Assembly: GCF_040256645.1 (NCBI RefSeq)
Contig: NZ_CP158281.1
Span: 1,550,001 to 1,614,000, forward strand
DNA length: 64,000 bases
From: Brevibacterium sp. CBA3109
GTDB taxonomy: Bacteria > Actinomycetota > Actinomycetes > Actinomycetales > Brevibacteriaceae
Direction: 5' to 3'
A program made the translations under genes and the position numbers. Under the pieces are notes generated by a model. It saw nothing but the letters and a program-made list of their open reading frames with translations, searched no databases and was not told the DNA's origin. Below, piece by piece: positions 44,512-53,953 of this stretch; the first letter of the stretch is position 1, and each line of letters starts with the position of its first letter.

Positions 44512-44648
44512 TTTTCAGCACCTTCTTTCGGGTACCAGTTGCGATCGTATTCAGGACCGAGCTGACCAGTGTTGCCGTCGTCGGCGAGAGACTTGGTGTA
44601 GTCGTCGAACTCAGCTTTGGACACGACCTTCACATTGAAGAGCAGTCT
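44508..44648 (-). pseudogene. ctaC: C-terminal remnant of cytochrome c oxidase subunit II
   Basis: The frame that ends in the ctaD start (TGA at 44508-44510) reads LLFNVKVVSKAEFDDY, then SLADDGNTGQLGPEYDRNWY and PKEGAEK. This is the CtaC C-terminus seen upstream of ctaD in Micrococcales. Homology stops near 44648, before the CuA motif (CxELCGxYH), so signal, transmembrane helices and copper site are missing. It looks like a rearrangement breakpoint. Recognition is by pattern and position; only about 45 residues are left. Confidence 0.65.
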
Positions 44649-44974
44649 TCGACTGGAAATCACCAAAGAGAGCGATGCGCTTGCCTACCTACTCGCCGTC
44701 GTTCTCGGCGCAGCTGCAAATGCTGATCGTGGCGGGAAAAGATATCGCGCCACTGGGAGAAAATAGGACTGTTCGGATCATTAGGCACGTCCAGTCGCCG
44801 CTCCGTCACGAGTAACACTTGCGATTGGACACCTGATGGGATTGGTCACGCATCTACTTCAAGAGGCGGGAATCTCTTGGCGGGGCGCAGGTTCGTACCG
44901 GCCAGCAGCAACAAGGCCAACGCCATGGTGTTCAGGGTGCTGAGCCACTTCATCGGAGACCGCTTCGGACCTGA

Positions 44975-45256
44975 CTAGTTTGGAGAATCCATATGTAGCC
45001 TTTCACAGCCCGTTTCGTCATCGCGAGGCTGATCTACTATAAGACTACTGTTGCTGGGAAGAAATTCATATGAAAATGACTGTTCTTTTGAGAATATGTT
45101 AGAGACCACTGTCCTAGGCTGCGGAATGTGAAATTGTGATCCATCAATTCGCTTCTGGAAGCTTGCGAAGAAGCTCTCTGCAACCTTGGGCAAGTCGAAT
45201 GATGCTGAGCGAACTTTTCCGGGGATAGTCCTTTGGTCTGTTCGTGGGGGAGTCAT
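44975..45256 (-). CDS. Doubtful short open frame in the low-GC patch
   Basis: 93 codons with an atypical composition for this genome (LPKVAESFFASFQKRIDG, FSKEQSFSYEFLPSNSS). No recognisable motif, no good ribosome site, and partly low-GC sequence. It could be a fragment of a foreign gene. Listed only because it is the longest frame in the patch. Confidence 0.15.
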   Translation of the reverse strand: MTPPRTDQRTIPGKVRSASFDLPKVAESFFASFQKRIDGSQFHIPQPRTVVSNIFSKEQSFSYEFLPSNSSLIVDQPRDDETGCERLHMDSPN

Positions 45257-45454
45257 TGATCCCTGCGGTCAGCCGCGTCCTTCCAGCGTCATGGGAGGGG
45301 CGTGGATATCGTTCGAAATCGTCGTTTCCCGGGGCATTCGATCAAGCCAAAAGCTGCCCAACGACGATCGCTGGTGACGGCCTCGCTGAGGCCGACCACG
45401 GCTGAACAGTCCGTGTCCAATATGAGCTCTTCCAATACCTGGGCCTGTAGGGCT

Positions 45455-45790
45455 TAGGCCATCGAGGTGAACTGGCGAATGTTCTAGCTGACATCGTCGA
45501 TGGCGCGGTGAATCGGGCTCGTTTCCGCCACAGGCGGGTCGAGAGGAAATTGTGATCCAGCCTCTCGAGTCACCGGGCTCCTGAGAGCATATGAAAAAGC
45601 CCAATCTCTGCCATCGACGGTCCGTGGGTCGCCACCATCACGACTTCGAGCAGTGTCTCGTCCAAACGGCCCAGTCCCGTCATCTCCACATCGGCAAACG
45701 CGACCAGAGGCAGGCGAGATCTGTTGAAGTAGATCGAGGTGAAGACCTCGGCTGAGTCGAAGCCGATGCTGCGGCAGCGCAGGTGTACTG
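45455..45790 (-). pseudogene. Decayed oligoribonuclease-like gene
   Basis: On the minus strand, 45672-45695 encodes ADVEMTGL, followed by GRLDETLLEVVMVATHG. This resembles the oligoribonuclease start (IDxEMTGLD...LIEVAxxVTD), which carries the first DEDD residues. In a different frame, 45490-45510 encodes HRAIDDV, followed by an in-frame stop at 45484 and then NIRQFTSM, resembling the Orn C-terminus HRALADIRESIxEL. Only about 60 codons lie between motifs that are normally about 145 apart, so an internal deletion plus frameshifts is implied. Non-functional if correctly read. Confidence 0.4.
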
Positions 45791-45841
45791 CTCATCTTCA
45801 TCGAGTCGCCGGTAAAGGGGGTCGTCAGCAGGGCCAATCAC

Positions 45842-46292
45842 CTACAGTCTCGAGCATTTCACTCTGTTCTGAACCACCAGGAACGTGTCATGACCGGGCT
45901 GCTTGTCGGAGACCCTGACCGTGACGTCACTTTCAGTCGCGCTGGCGGACAGGGTGTAGGCGATGAGCATCCTCAGCGGGGAATTGTGCATCAACCCATT
46001 TTCTGCCGGCGAGCTCAACGGTATGTTCATCGATGAGTTTCTTCATCCGCTGCCTAGTCTTGAGGCTTCCACCTGGGTATTCGGATAGATCCTCAATTTC
46101 GTATGGCTCCGGCACAGCCATCGTCGACGGGGAGGAAGTCCCCGGGTCGTTCTTTGAGGACGTCGGAGGTGAACCGCACCGTAGTCCGTTGGGGACGTAG
46201 ATGTCCTGCCCCTGGGTCTGCATGACGACCGGTGGGGAGTGTATGGGCTCGACCGAGCGCGACTGATGTTGAGACTGTGTTGTTCTGCTCAT
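45842..46292 (-). pseudogene. Unrecognised coding remnant
   Basis: Two overlapping minus-strand frames (46292-45933 and 46030-45842) have protein-like composition, with PYEIEDLSEYPGGSLKTRQR then LIDEHTVELAGRK in one, and ESDVTVRVSDKQPGHDTFLV in the other. A frameshift near 45990 would join them. The second piece faintly recalls a histidine-kinase ATPase strand, but I cannot name a family. It could equally be chance frames. Confidence 0.25.
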
Positions 46293-46482
46293 ACCCTCCC
46301 TAAGTGCGTCAGTCCGACCGGCATTTCAGTACTCGACCGATCTTTCTGACGCGCCCCAGGGGGTTCCGGTAGAGTTCGTTACTGCCTGGCGCCGTGTGTC
46401 CGGGGACCTCCGTCAGTGCTGCACGACCGAGGCGGCCTTGTCCGCGGCTGCAGGCAGCCGACGGCAGAAAGCAAGTTCCCAC

Positions 46483-47856
46483 ATGACCTCCGAGTTCCAT
46501 CAGCGTCGACTGCGCCGGCACCGGTTGAACCGCCGACAGGTTCTCACTGGTGCACTTACCGGTGCGGGCCTTCTCGGCGCCGGGTTCGTGACTTCGACCG
46601 GCACCGACATCTTCGCCGAGGCGGGCCGGAGCGAAAGTCTCCGCTCCGCCACCGTTGCCTTCACCTCTGGAACCTCGCGCGATGGCATCGGCATCGAGAC
46701 TGTGCAGCATTTGGATCCGAGATCTCGGGTCATGCCTGGAATAGTTGATCCCGGCCCGGCGGCACGGGAACTGGAATTTCTCGATCGGTGCACCGCATGG
46801 ATCGAGCAGCTGCCCGAACAGCGTCGCGATCTCGCCACCTCGGCGCTTCTCGATCTATGGGTTCTCACCGATTCGCTTCCGGCGACAGTGGCCAGCTGGG
46901 ACCAGCCGTGGCGATACATCTGGCCACGCGATGCGGCGTTTGCTGCCGTTGCCTTGGCCCGAGTCGGAATGGTCGACCTGGCGTGGAAGCACCTTCTTCA
47001 TCTGCAGTCGCTGCAGTCGAAGGACGGGTCGTTCGCTGCGCGGTTCACCCCTGACCTGGGGGAAGCCCCGGACGAGCGTCCATCCCAGTTCGATGCCCTT
47101 GGACTCCTGCTCTGGGCCGTCAGCGACGTCCACTCTTCGGCGGTCCATACCAAGAGCCGAGGACAATCAACTGTCGGGCTCGAGAGCATGGCGCCGATGC
47201 TGCGCCGGTCATCCCAGCGCCTGCTCCACCTCACTGAGCAGGGAACAGCGCTGCCACCGGTGTCTTCCGACTACTGGGAAGTCAGCGAATCCCAAGTCAC
47301 GCTCGGCATTGCGGGACCCACGCTGTTGGGTCTGCAGGCGCTGGTCAGGCTGTCCGAGCACACCAGCGGGCTGTGGGCGCACATTGATGGGGGAGTCGAA
47401 GCACTTGGGGACAGCTGTTCGGCCTTCGAGGCGACGTTCTCTCGAACATTCATCGCCAACGGCCTGCAGCGCTACCCCACCTCGGGAGGGCTCGATTCGG
47501 CGGTGGCCTATCTGCCTGCGGCCGGGGCGGGCCTGGGCCTGGATGAATCGACGCTTGATCACGTCTGGGACAGACTGAGCCAACCCGCCGGCGGGATCAA
47601 ACCTGGGCATGGGTGGATCTTCGACCAAACGAGCTGGACGCCGTCAACGTCTCTCATGGGAGTCGGGTTCGCCCGCATCGGTGCCAAGGCGCAAGCAGAC
47701 GGGGTACTCGACTGGTTGGGTAGTCATCGCACCCAGGCCGGATCCTTCCCGGAGAAGGTGAGCGCAGAAGGTGCCGCAGTGTCCGTTGCCCCTCTGTCGT
47801 GGACGGCGTCGAACGTAATCATCACCCTCGATGAGCTCCACGGTGTTCGAACCTGA
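46483..47856 (+). CDS. Secreted glycoside hydrolase family 15 protein (glucoamylase-like)
   Basis: 457 residues. A twin-Arg signal (NRRQVLTGALTGAGLLGAGF) after a basic 17-residue n-region suggests export of a folded enzyme by Tat. The (alpha/alpha)6 barrel shows WRYIWPRDAAFAAVALARVG, the GH15 WPRDA motif, and a C-terminal GSFPEKVSAEG then APLSWTASN, where Glu of FPEK is at the catalytic base position. The first catalytic Glu was not located with certainty. It probably cleaves an alpha-glucoside. ATG 46483 is chosen to give a sensible signal; GTG 46396 would add 29 residues. It borders the degenerate segment. Confidence 0.82.
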   Translation: MTSEFHQRRLRRHRLNRRQVLTGALTGAGLLGAGFVTSTGTDIFAEAGRSESLRSATVAFTSGTSRDGIGIETVQHLDPRSRVMPGIVDPGPAARELEFLDRCTAWIEQLPEQRRDLATSALLDLWVLTDSLPATVASWDQPWRYIWPRDAAFAAVALARVGMVDLAWKHLLHLQSLQSKDGSFAARFTPDLGEAPDERPSQFDALGLLLWAVSDVHSSAVHTKSRGQSTVGLESMAPMLRRSSQRLLHLTEQGTALPPVSSDYWEVSESQVTLGIAGPTLLGLQALVRLSEHTSGLWAHIDGGVEALGDSCSAFEATFSRTFIANGLQRYPTSGGLDSAVAYLPAAGAGLGLDESTLDHVWDRLSQPAGGIKPGHGWIFDQTSWTPSTSLMGVGFARIGAKAQADGVLDWLGSHRTQAGSFPEKVSAEGAAVSVAPLSWTASNVIITLDELHGVRT

Positions 47857-48111
47857 CCTGAGCGCTCGGTGCTTCCTCGGCGGCGTGTGTTGAGCACCTG
47901 CGGCTCGGTTGTCCATCAACACAGGCAATGATTGCGCTCCTCGCGAACTCCTGCCCTGCAGCGGGCGGCCTGTTTCGTGTTTTCTGTCGTGTTTCGCGTA
48001 ATATGGGTGACTGCGTCTTGCGGACGTGCGCGATCTCATCGTGGACTTTCGCTCCCTCCAGGTCACCAGATGACCGAATATGCATGACTGTCGAAATTGA
48101 AAGGTCGCACT

Positions 48112-49461
48112 GTGAAGAGCTCCGTCGAGCAACTCGACCCCACGCGGGTCAAGATCAGCGTGGATGTCCCATACGCCGAACTCAAGCCGAGCATCGACGA
48201 GGCATACAAGACCATCGGTGGCCAGGTCACCATTCCGGGCTTCCGCCAGGGCAAGGTCCCTGCGCGCATCATCGATCAGCGCGTTGGCCGACCCGCAGTG
48301 ATCCAGGAAGCCGTCAACAATGGTCTTGACGGGTTCTACCGCGAGGCTGTCGAAGAGCACGATCTCAAGCCACTGGGTCAGCCCGAGGTTGAGATCTCTG
48401 AGGTTCCCGGCCTCGATGGCACCGAAGACGGCGACCTGACCTTCACGGTCGAGGTTGACGTGCGCCCCACGATCGAGTTGCCTGCTTACGACACCATCAG
48501 TGTCGAGGTCGACCCGATCGAGGTCACCGATGAAGACGTCGATGCCGAACTCGAGCAGCTGCGCACCCGCTTCGGAACGCTGAGCTCCGTTGACCGTCCC
48601 GCAGCCAAGGACGACTTCGTGACTCTCGACCTCGTCGCCACGATCGACGGTGAAGAGATCGACACCGCCTCCGACATCTCCTACCAGGTTGGTGCGGGCA
48701 CCATGCTCGATGGCATGGACGAAGCGCTCGACGGCCTGTCGGCAGACGAGACCACGACCTTCGAAACCACCTTCGCTGGCGGCGAGCACGCCGGCGAAAC
48801 CGGTACTGTCTCCATCACGCTCAGCGCAGTCAAGGTTCGCGAACTGCCAGAGGCTGACGATGACTTCGCCCAGCTGGCCAGCGAATTCGACACAATCGAT
48901 GAGCTGCGTACGGATCTGCGTGAGCAGGCCGCTAAGCAGAAGGAGACCGACCAGGGTGCTCAGGCACGCGACAAGGTCCTCGAATCTCTGATCGAGACCC
49001 TCAATGTGCCTGTTCCCGAGAAGGTCGTCACCGACGAGGTTGAGCGTCACCTCGAATCCGAGAGCCGTGTTGAAGATGATGAGCACCGCAAGGAGGTCAC
49101 CGAGGAGACCGAGCGCAATCTTCGCACTCAGTTCATCCTCGACTCGATCGCCGAAGCCGAAGAGGTCGAGGTCACACAGCCCGAGCTCATCGAATACCTC
49201 ATCTCCGCTTCACAGCAGTACGGCATGAACCCGAACGAGTTCGCGCAGATGCTCGACAGTTCCGGACAGGTCAACGCACTGGTCGGAGAGGTCTCGCGCC
49301 GCAAGGCCCTGGCCGCTGCCCTCGCTGGCGCTGTCGTGAAGGACACAGCGGGCAACGTGGTTGACATGGAAGAGTTCACCTCTCCCGCTGAGGAAGAAGC
49401 GCCTGATGGTGCCGAGGACTCAGACGATGCTGTTGTGGCCGAAGGCGCCGACGAGAACTGA
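48112..49461 (+). CDS. tig: Trigger factor
   Basis: Ribosome-associated chaperone with peptidyl-prolyl isomerase activity. 449 residues. N-terminal ribosome-binding signature GFRQGKVPARII (the GFRxGxxP loop), FKBP-type domain about residues 150-240 (DDFVTLDLVATIDGEEID, then VGAGTMLDGMDEAL), and a helical C-terminal arm domain with an acidic tail. GTG 48112 has GAAAGG seven bases upstream; TTG 48097 in frame is less likely. First of the tig-clpP1-clpP2-clpX cluster. TAATAT at 47999-48004 might be its -10 element. Confidence 0.95.
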   Translation: MKSSVEQLDPTRVKISVDVPYAELKPSIDEAYKTIGGQVTIPGFRQGKVPARIIDQRVGRPAVIQEAVNNGLDGFYREAVEEHDLKPLGQPEVEISEVPGLDGTEDGDLTFTVEVDVRPTIELPAYDTISVEVDPIEVTDEDVDAELEQLRTRFGTLSSVDRPAAKDDFVTLDLVATIDGEEIDTASDISYQVGAGTMLDGMDEALDGLSADETTTFETTFAGGEHAGETGTVSITLSAVKVRELPEADDDFAQLASEFDTIDELRTDLREQAAKQKETDQGAQARDKVLESLIETLNVPVPEKVVTDEVERHLESESRVEDDEHRKEVTEETERNLRTQFILDSIAEAEEVEVTQPELIEYLISASQQYGMNPNEFAQMLDSSGQVNALVGEVSRRKALAAALAGAVVKDTAGNVVDMEEFTSPAEEEAPDGAEDSDDAVVAEGADEN

Positions 49462-49495
49462 TCTCGTACCGCCTCGGCGGTAACAGAGCCGACTA

Positions 49496-49527
49496 CGGTG
49501 GGCACGGGAATTATTCCGTGCTCACCG
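49496..49527 (+). terminator. Terminator after tig
   Basis: CGGTGGGCACGG (49496-49507) pairs with CCGTGCTCACCG (49516-49527), one G-U pair, loop GAATTATT, followed by TTTCG. It separates tig from the clpP operon. Confidence 0.75.
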
Positions 49528-49717
49528 TTTCGCGTAGGTGCACCAAAGAGCGCCTGCCATATGTGTGCCTCATCTGGCTCGATTCCGCCCAGCAGACGTG
49601 GGCGAATCCGTTGCCCGATCACGCTGATGGCGAACACAGGTGTTCCGACGGACTAAATCCGACCGGTGAGCAGTTAGAGTCCATATCAAGCCAACCAAAG
49701 ACCAACAGGAGTGAAAC

Positions 49718-50329
49718 GTGAGCGCACACGAAATGACAGCGCCCGTCGGCCTCGACGCCGGTGGGGCAATGGGTCTCGACGACCATATTTTCAACCGCCT
49801 GCTCAAAGAGCGCATTATCTGGCTCGGTTCGGAAGTGCGTGACTCCAACGCCAACGCGATCTGTGCACAGATGATGCTGCTGGCGGCAGAGGATCCCGAC
49901 GCGGACATCTCGCTGTACATCAACTCCCCGGGTGGCTCGGTCACCGCGGGAATGGCGATCTACGACACCATGCAGTACATCAAGCCAGATGTCTCCACCG
50001 TTGCCATGGGAATGGCGGCATCCATGGGACAGTTCCTACTGTCATCCGGGGCGCCAGGCAAGAGGTACGCCACCCCGCACGCCCGCATTCTCATGCACCA
50101 GCCGCTGGGCGGCATCGGCGGCACCGCCACTGACATCAAGATCCAGGCAGAGCTCATCCTGCACATGAAGAAGCAGATGGCAGAGCTCACCGCCGAACAG
50201 ACCGGCAAGACCCTGGAGCAGATCCTCAAGGACAACGACCGCGACCACTGGTTCACCGCCGAAGAAGCACTGGAATACGGCTTCATCGATAAAATGGTGA
50301 CCCGTTCGTCCGACGTCACCGACAACTGA
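49718..50329 (+). CDS. clpP1: ATP-dependent Clp protease proteolytic subunit 1
   Basis: Serine protease ring subunit. 203 residues. Catalytic triad S102 in [10 protein letters not shown]127 in [10 protein letters not shown] and D176 in DNDRDHWF, at the spacing seen in E. coli ClpP. GTG 49718 with CAGGAGTG upstream. It is followed 17 bases later by clpP2; in Actinobacteria the active particle is a mixed ClpP1P2 tetradecamer, served here by the ClpX encoded downstream. Confidence 0.95.
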   Translation: MSAHEMTAPVGLDAGGAMGLDDHIFNRLLKERIIWLGSEVRDSNANAICAQMMLLAAEDPDADISLYINSPGGSVTAGMAIYDTMQYIKPDVSTVAMGMAASMGQFLLSSGAPGKRYATPHARILMHQPLGGIGGTATDIKIQAELILHMKKQMAELTAEQTGKTLEQILKDNDRDHWFTAEEALEYGFIDKMVTRSSDVTDN

Positions 50330-50346
50330 GTGGGAGTCAAGGAAGA

Positions 50347-50997
50347 ATGAATTCAATGAACTTTATGCCAGGGTCCACCGCCGGCAACATGCCGCAGTCC
50401 CGCTACGTCATGCCGCAGTTCGAAGAGCGGACTCCCTACGGCTTCAAACGCCAGGACCCCTACACAAAGCTGTTCGACGATCGCGTGATCTTCCTGGGCG
50501 TCCAGGTCGATGACACAAGTGCTGACGACGTGATGGCCCAGCTCCTGGTCCTCGAATCGCAGGACCCTGACCGTGACATCACGCTCTACATCAACTCGCC
50601 GGGTGGCTCGTTTACGGCGATGACCGCCATCTACGACACGATGCAGTACATCAAGCCGGAGATCCAGACGGTCTGCCTCGGTCAGGCCGCCTCTGCTGCA
50701 GCGGTTCTGCTCGCGGCAGGTACTCCGGGCAAGCGTCTGGCTCTGCCCAACGCCAGAGTCCTCATCCATCAGCCGGCGATGGAGGGCCAGGGCCAGGGCC
50801 AGGCTTCGGACATCGAAATCCAGGCCGCAGAGGTCTTCCGGATGCGCCAGTGGCTGGAGACGACCCTGTCGAGCCACTCCAACAAGACTCCGGAGCAGGT
50901 CTCCAACGATATCGAGCGTGACCTGTTCCTCACCGCCGAACAGGCGAAGGACTATGGACTCGTCGATCAGGTGCTGACCTCCCGCAAGGCGGTCTGA
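50347..50997 (+). CDS. clpP2: ATP-dependent Clp protease proteolytic subunit 2
   Basis: 216 residues with an N-terminal extension of about 35 residues relative to ClpP1 (a possible propeptide). Catalytic S116 in [11 protein letters not shown]141 in [10 protein letters not shown] and D192 in IERDLFL. The QGQGQASD insert after the His is typical of actinobacterial ClpP2. ATG 50347 with AAGGAAG upstream. It is co-transcribed with clpP1 and ends at a 16-bp hairpin. Confidence 0.95.
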   Translation: MNSMNFMPGSTAGNMPQSRYVMPQFEERTPYGFKRQDPYTKLFDDRVIFLGVQVDDTSADDVMAQLLVLESQDPDRDITLYINSPGGSFTAMTAIYDTMQYIKPEIQTVCLGQAASAAAVLLAAGTPGKRLALPNARVLIHQPAMEGQGQGQASDIEIQAAEVFRMRQWLETTLSSHSNKTPEQVSNDIERDLFLTAEQAKDYGLVDQVLTSRKAV

Positions 50998-51010
50998 GAC
51001 ACACGAACAT

Positions 51011-51049
51011 CTTCGGGCCCGGACAGTCATCGGCTGTCCGGGCCCGAAG
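51011..51049 (+). terminator. Hairpin after clpP2
   Basis: Perfect 16-bp stem CTTCGGGCCCGGACAG (51011-51026) with its complement at 51034-51049, loop TCATCGG. No T-tract follows, so termination may be partial or Rho-assisted. Confidence 0.7.
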
Positions 51050-51248
51050 CTGTCCCTGCTGCGAAGTTGCCACCGGATGCGGCGCCGAGTAGTTTAGGCC
51101 TTCTCGACAGCGTGGGTGTGCCCATATTCTCCGACACACCGAGTGACGGTTCTGGCCGCTCATGTCAGTCCCGTATGGGAAGCTATTGAGGTACAGGAAA
51201 CACGAGCGGTAGAGTTGGGGCCAGGTGCCCCGGCGGAAGGTTGTGACA

Positions 51249-52535
51249 GTGGCTCGCAGTGCGGACGGAGCAGACCTGCTCAAATGTAACTTCTGTGGGA
51301 AATCCCAGAAACAGGTTCGGAAACTCATCGCCGGACCTGGAGTTTACATCTGCGATGAATGCATTGGGCTGTGCAACGAGATCATCGAAGAGGAGCTCAG
51401 CGAAGGCACCGCTGAGCACAGCGAGATCGAATTGCCCAAGCCACGCGAGATCTTCGACTTCCTCCAGGAATACGTTGTCGGTCAAGAACCCGCGAAAAAG
51501 GCACTGTCCGTTGCCGTGTACAACCACTACAAGCGCATTCGCTCCCTGCAGAGTGACGAAGAGACGAAGACTCTGGGCTCAGACGACACCGACGTCGAGA
51601 TCGCGAAGTCCAACATCCTCCTCGTGGGCCCCACCGGATCCGGCAAAACCTATCTTGCGCAGTCGCTGGCGAAGAGGCTCGATGTTCCCTTCGCCGTCGC
51701 AGACGCGACAGCATTGACCGAAGCCGGCTACGTCGGCGAAGACGTCGAGAACATTCTGCTCAAACTCATCCAGGCCGCGGACTTCGACATTCAGAAGGCC
51801 GAACACGGCATCATCTATATCGACGAGATCGATAAGATCGCGCGCAAGTCGGAGAATCCCTCGATCACTCGAGACGTCTCCGGTGAAGGTGTCCAGCAGG
51901 CGCTGCTGAAGATCCTCGAGGGCACTCAGGCCTCGGTGCCGCCACAGGGCGGACGTAAACATCCGCACCAGGACTTTCTGCAGATCGACACGACGAACGT
52001 GCTCTTCATCGTTGCGGGCGCCTTCGCAGGCATGGAGGAGATCGTTGCCGGTCGCAAGGGCAAACACGGTATCGGGTTCGGCGCACTCCTGCAGTCGAAG
52101 AACGACGAAGAAGACCTCTACGCCGATATCCTGCCCGAAGATCTGCTGAAGTTCGGACTTATTCCCGAGTTCATCGGACGGCTGCCTGTCCTAGCCACAG
52201 TCTCCACACTTGATCGAGCGGCACTGATTTCGATCCTCACCGAACCGAAGAATGCACTGGTCAAGCAGTACCAGCGGATGTTCGAGTTCGACAATGTAGA
52301 GCTCCGTTTCGAGACCGACGCACTCGAAGCCATCTCCGACCTCGCACTCCTGCGCGGCACCGGGGCACGTGGACTGCGGTCCATCCTGGAAGAGGTCCTG
52401 CAGTCGGTCATGTTCGATGTTCCCTCCCGGGAGGACATCGCCGAGGTGGTCGTGACCAGGGACGTCGTGGACAAGAACGTCGCCCCCACACTGGTGCCTC
52501 GCGAACAGCCTCGGACATCGAAAAGATCAGCCTGA
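51249..52535 (+). CDS. clpX: ATP-dependent Clp protease ATP-binding subunit ClpX
   Basis: AAA+ unfoldase that feeds substrates to ClpP. 428 residues. N-terminal zinc-binding domain with C13, C16, C35 and C38 ([17 protein letters not shown]). Walker A GPTGSGKT (127-134), Walker [11 protein letters not shown], and the ClpP-binding loop IGFGALL (IGF tripeptide) are present. GTG 51249 is preferred because GGAAGG ends eight bases upstream and the protein then starts [13 protein letters not shown] like its relatives; GTG 51243 is too close. Confidence 0.96.
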   Translation: MARSADGADLLKCNFCGKSQKQVRKLIAGPGVYICDECIGLCNEIIEEELSEGTAEHSEIELPKPREIFDFLQEYVVGQEPAKKALSVAVYNHYKRIRSLQSDEETKTLGSDDTDVEIAKSNILLVGPTGSGKTYLAQSLAKRLDVPFAVADATALTEAGYVGEDVENILLKLIQAADFDIQKAEHGIIYIDEIDKIARKSENPSITRDVSGEGVQQALLKILEGTQASVPPQGGRKHPHQDFLQIDTTNVLFIVAGAFAGMEEIVAGRKGKHGIGFGALLQSKNDEEDLYADILPEDLLKFGLIPEFIGRLPVLATVSTLDRAALISILTEPKNALVKQYQRMFEFDNVELRFETDALEAISDLALLRGTGARGLRSILEEVLQSVMFDVPSREDIAEVVVTRDVVDKNVAPTLVPREQPRTSKRSA

Positions 52536-52548
52536 CTCGTCTCGTTAG

Positions 52549-53838
52549 ATGAGGCTGTTCGCTGATACCAGACCCCTAAGATACGACAACTACCGCCGAC
52601 TCTGGTTGGCTAACATAGTCACCGTCATCGGTGCCCAGATGACCGTGGTTGCCATTCCTGCACAGATCTATCACATCACAGGATCATCAGGGTATGTGGG
52701 TCTCAGTGGTGTCTTCGGGTTGGTTCCGCTCATCGTCTTTGGACTCTGGGGCGGTTCACTGGCCGATGTCATCGACCGTCGCAAACTGCTCATCATCTCC
52801 ACCATCGGCCTCATCGTCGCCAGCTCGTTGTTGGCTCTCATCGCAGTCATGCAGCTTGGAAACGTGTGGTTGCTGCTGTCCGTGTTCTCCTTGCAACAGG
52901 CCTTCTTCGGCCTCAATCAGCCGGCCAAGGGCGCCCTGCTGCCGACCATCGTTCCACTCGAGCTCCTCCCTTCTGCAAACTCGCTCAATATGACTGTCAT
53001 GACACTAGGTGCCGTGGCAGGACCGATCATCGGCGGGGCTCTTATCCCGGTCGTCGGCTACCAGATGCTCTACATCCTCGATGCGCTGTTCCTGGCCACT
53101 ACTCTTTATGCAGTGATGCGTCTGCCTGCGTTGGTGCCCGGGAAGCAGCCCGACACACGCTCCGGCTTCAAGGGGGTCATCGATGGATTCCGCTACCTGG
53201 GAACGAACACCGTTGTCATGGTTTCCCTGCTTGTCGATGTCATCGCCATGGTCTTCGGAATGCCCAGAGCGCTGTTCCCTCAGATCGCGACCGAGACCTT
53301 CGGTGGGCCTCCCGCCGGAGGCATTGTCTTCTCGCTTCTGTTTGCATCTATGGCAGCAGGCAGCGCCCTGGCGGGCATCTTCTCCGGCTGGGTCTCTCGT
53401 GTCGAACGCCAGGGCCTGGCAGTGATCATAGCGATTCTCGTCTGGGGCACCGCCATGTCTCTGTTCGGGCTGTCTCTGGAATTCGCTTCCGGGTTCTGGA
53501 CGGCAGCGCTCATCGTCGCGCTTCTCGGTTTGGCCATCGGTGGAGGTGCCGACATCATCTCCTCTGCCTTTCGCTCTACGATGCTGCAGGAGGCCGCCAG
53601 CGATGATATGCGCGGACGCATGCAGGGTGTGTTCATCGTCGTTGTCGCAGGGGGGCCACGCATTGCTGATGTTCTGCACGGTACAGTCGCTGAGATCACG
53701 AGTACGACCATTGCTTCGGCCGGAGGTGGCCTCCTCGTCATCGTCCTCGTCGTCGCTTGTGCAGTGATCTTCCCGACGTTCCGCCGCTACCGCGTGGAGC
53801 GCGGGGGAGCGGCGCAGTCGCGGACGTCCGTGAGCTAA
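52549..53838 (+). CDS. MFS transporter (DHA3/EntS-like exporter)
   Basis: 429 residues, about twelve transmembrane helices. N-terminal FADTRPLRYDNYRRLWLANIV is typical of the MFS_3 group of exporters (EntS, macrolide Mef-like). The helix 2-3 loop has GGSLADVIDRRKLL, the MFS motif A. The substrate may be a siderophore or drug; this cannot be decided from sequence. ATG 52549 lies 13 bases after the clpX stop, with no good ribosome site. Confidence 0.87.
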   Translation: MRLFADTRPLRYDNYRRLWLANIVTVIGAQMTVVAIPAQIYHITGSSGYVGLSGVFGLVPLIVFGLWGGSLADVIDRRKLLIISTIGLIVASSLLALIAVMQLGNVWLLLSVFSLQQAFFGLNQPAKGALLPTIVPLELLPSANSLNMTVMTLGAVAGPIIGGALIPVVGYQMLYILDALFLATTLYAVMRLPALVPGKQPDTRSGFKGVIDGFRYLGTNTVVMVSLLVDVIAMVFGMPRALFPQIATETFGGPPAGGIVFSLLFASMAAGSALAGIFSGWVSRVERQGLAVIIAILVWGTAMSLFGLSLEFASGFWTAALIVALLGLAIGGGADIISSAFRSTMLQEAASDDMRGRMQGVFIVVVAGGPRIADVLHGTVAEITSTTIASAGGGLLVIVLVVACAVIFPTFRRYRVERGGAAQSRTSVS

Positions 53839-53859
53839 AGGCCCACCCTAAACAACGAA

Positions 53860-53896
53860 CCCGAGGCCGCCCGGCGTTGGTTCGGGCGGCCTCGGG
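53860..53896. terminator. Hairpin between convergent MFS and AIM24 genes
   Basis: CCCGAGGCCGCCC (53860-53872) pairs perfectly with GGGCGGCCTCGGG (53884-53896), loop of 11. It lies between converging genes and has no T-tract. Confidence 0.7.
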
Positions 53897-53953
53897 CTCG
53901 CAACGTGAAGTGGACGGAGCTCTCTGCGTGAGTGTCCTTCGAGCCTGATCTGG

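Larger units (their letters stand above)
44649..46482. other. Degenerate, mostly non-coding segment with a low-GC patch
   Basis: About 1.8 kb between the ctaC break and the GH15 gene with no intact recognisable gene. GC falls to about 43% over 45001-45180 (my count of three 60-base lines), against roughly 60% or more in neighbouring genes. Short open frames on both strands lack ribosome sites and family motifs. Likely remnants: an oligoribonuclease-like stretch (45455-45790, minus) and an unrecognised one (45842-46292, minus). I see no transposase, integrase or terminal inverted repeats. It reads as decayed or foreign DNA. Confidence 0.6.

Noticed and set aside
42940-44565. 541-codon open frame on the plus strand opposite ctaD
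   Set aside because: It is the shadow of a high-GC gene: charged low-complexity translation, no ribosome site, and ctaD on the other strand has every catalytic residue.
44502-44726. Plus-strand frame of 74 codons across the ctaC remnant
   Set aside because: It is antisense to the recognisable CtaC tail, with a basic low-complexity end and no motif.
44649-46482. Insertion sequence or prophage remnant
   Set aside because: I looked for transposase or integrase motifs, terminal inverted repeats and target duplications and saw none; the tRNA genes nearby show no duplicated 3' end marking an attachment site.
49620-49640. Possible ClgR operator before clpP1 (GGCGAAC half-site)
   Set aside because: Only one half-site is convincing; the other lies too far away for the GTTCGC-N5-GCGAAC arrangement.
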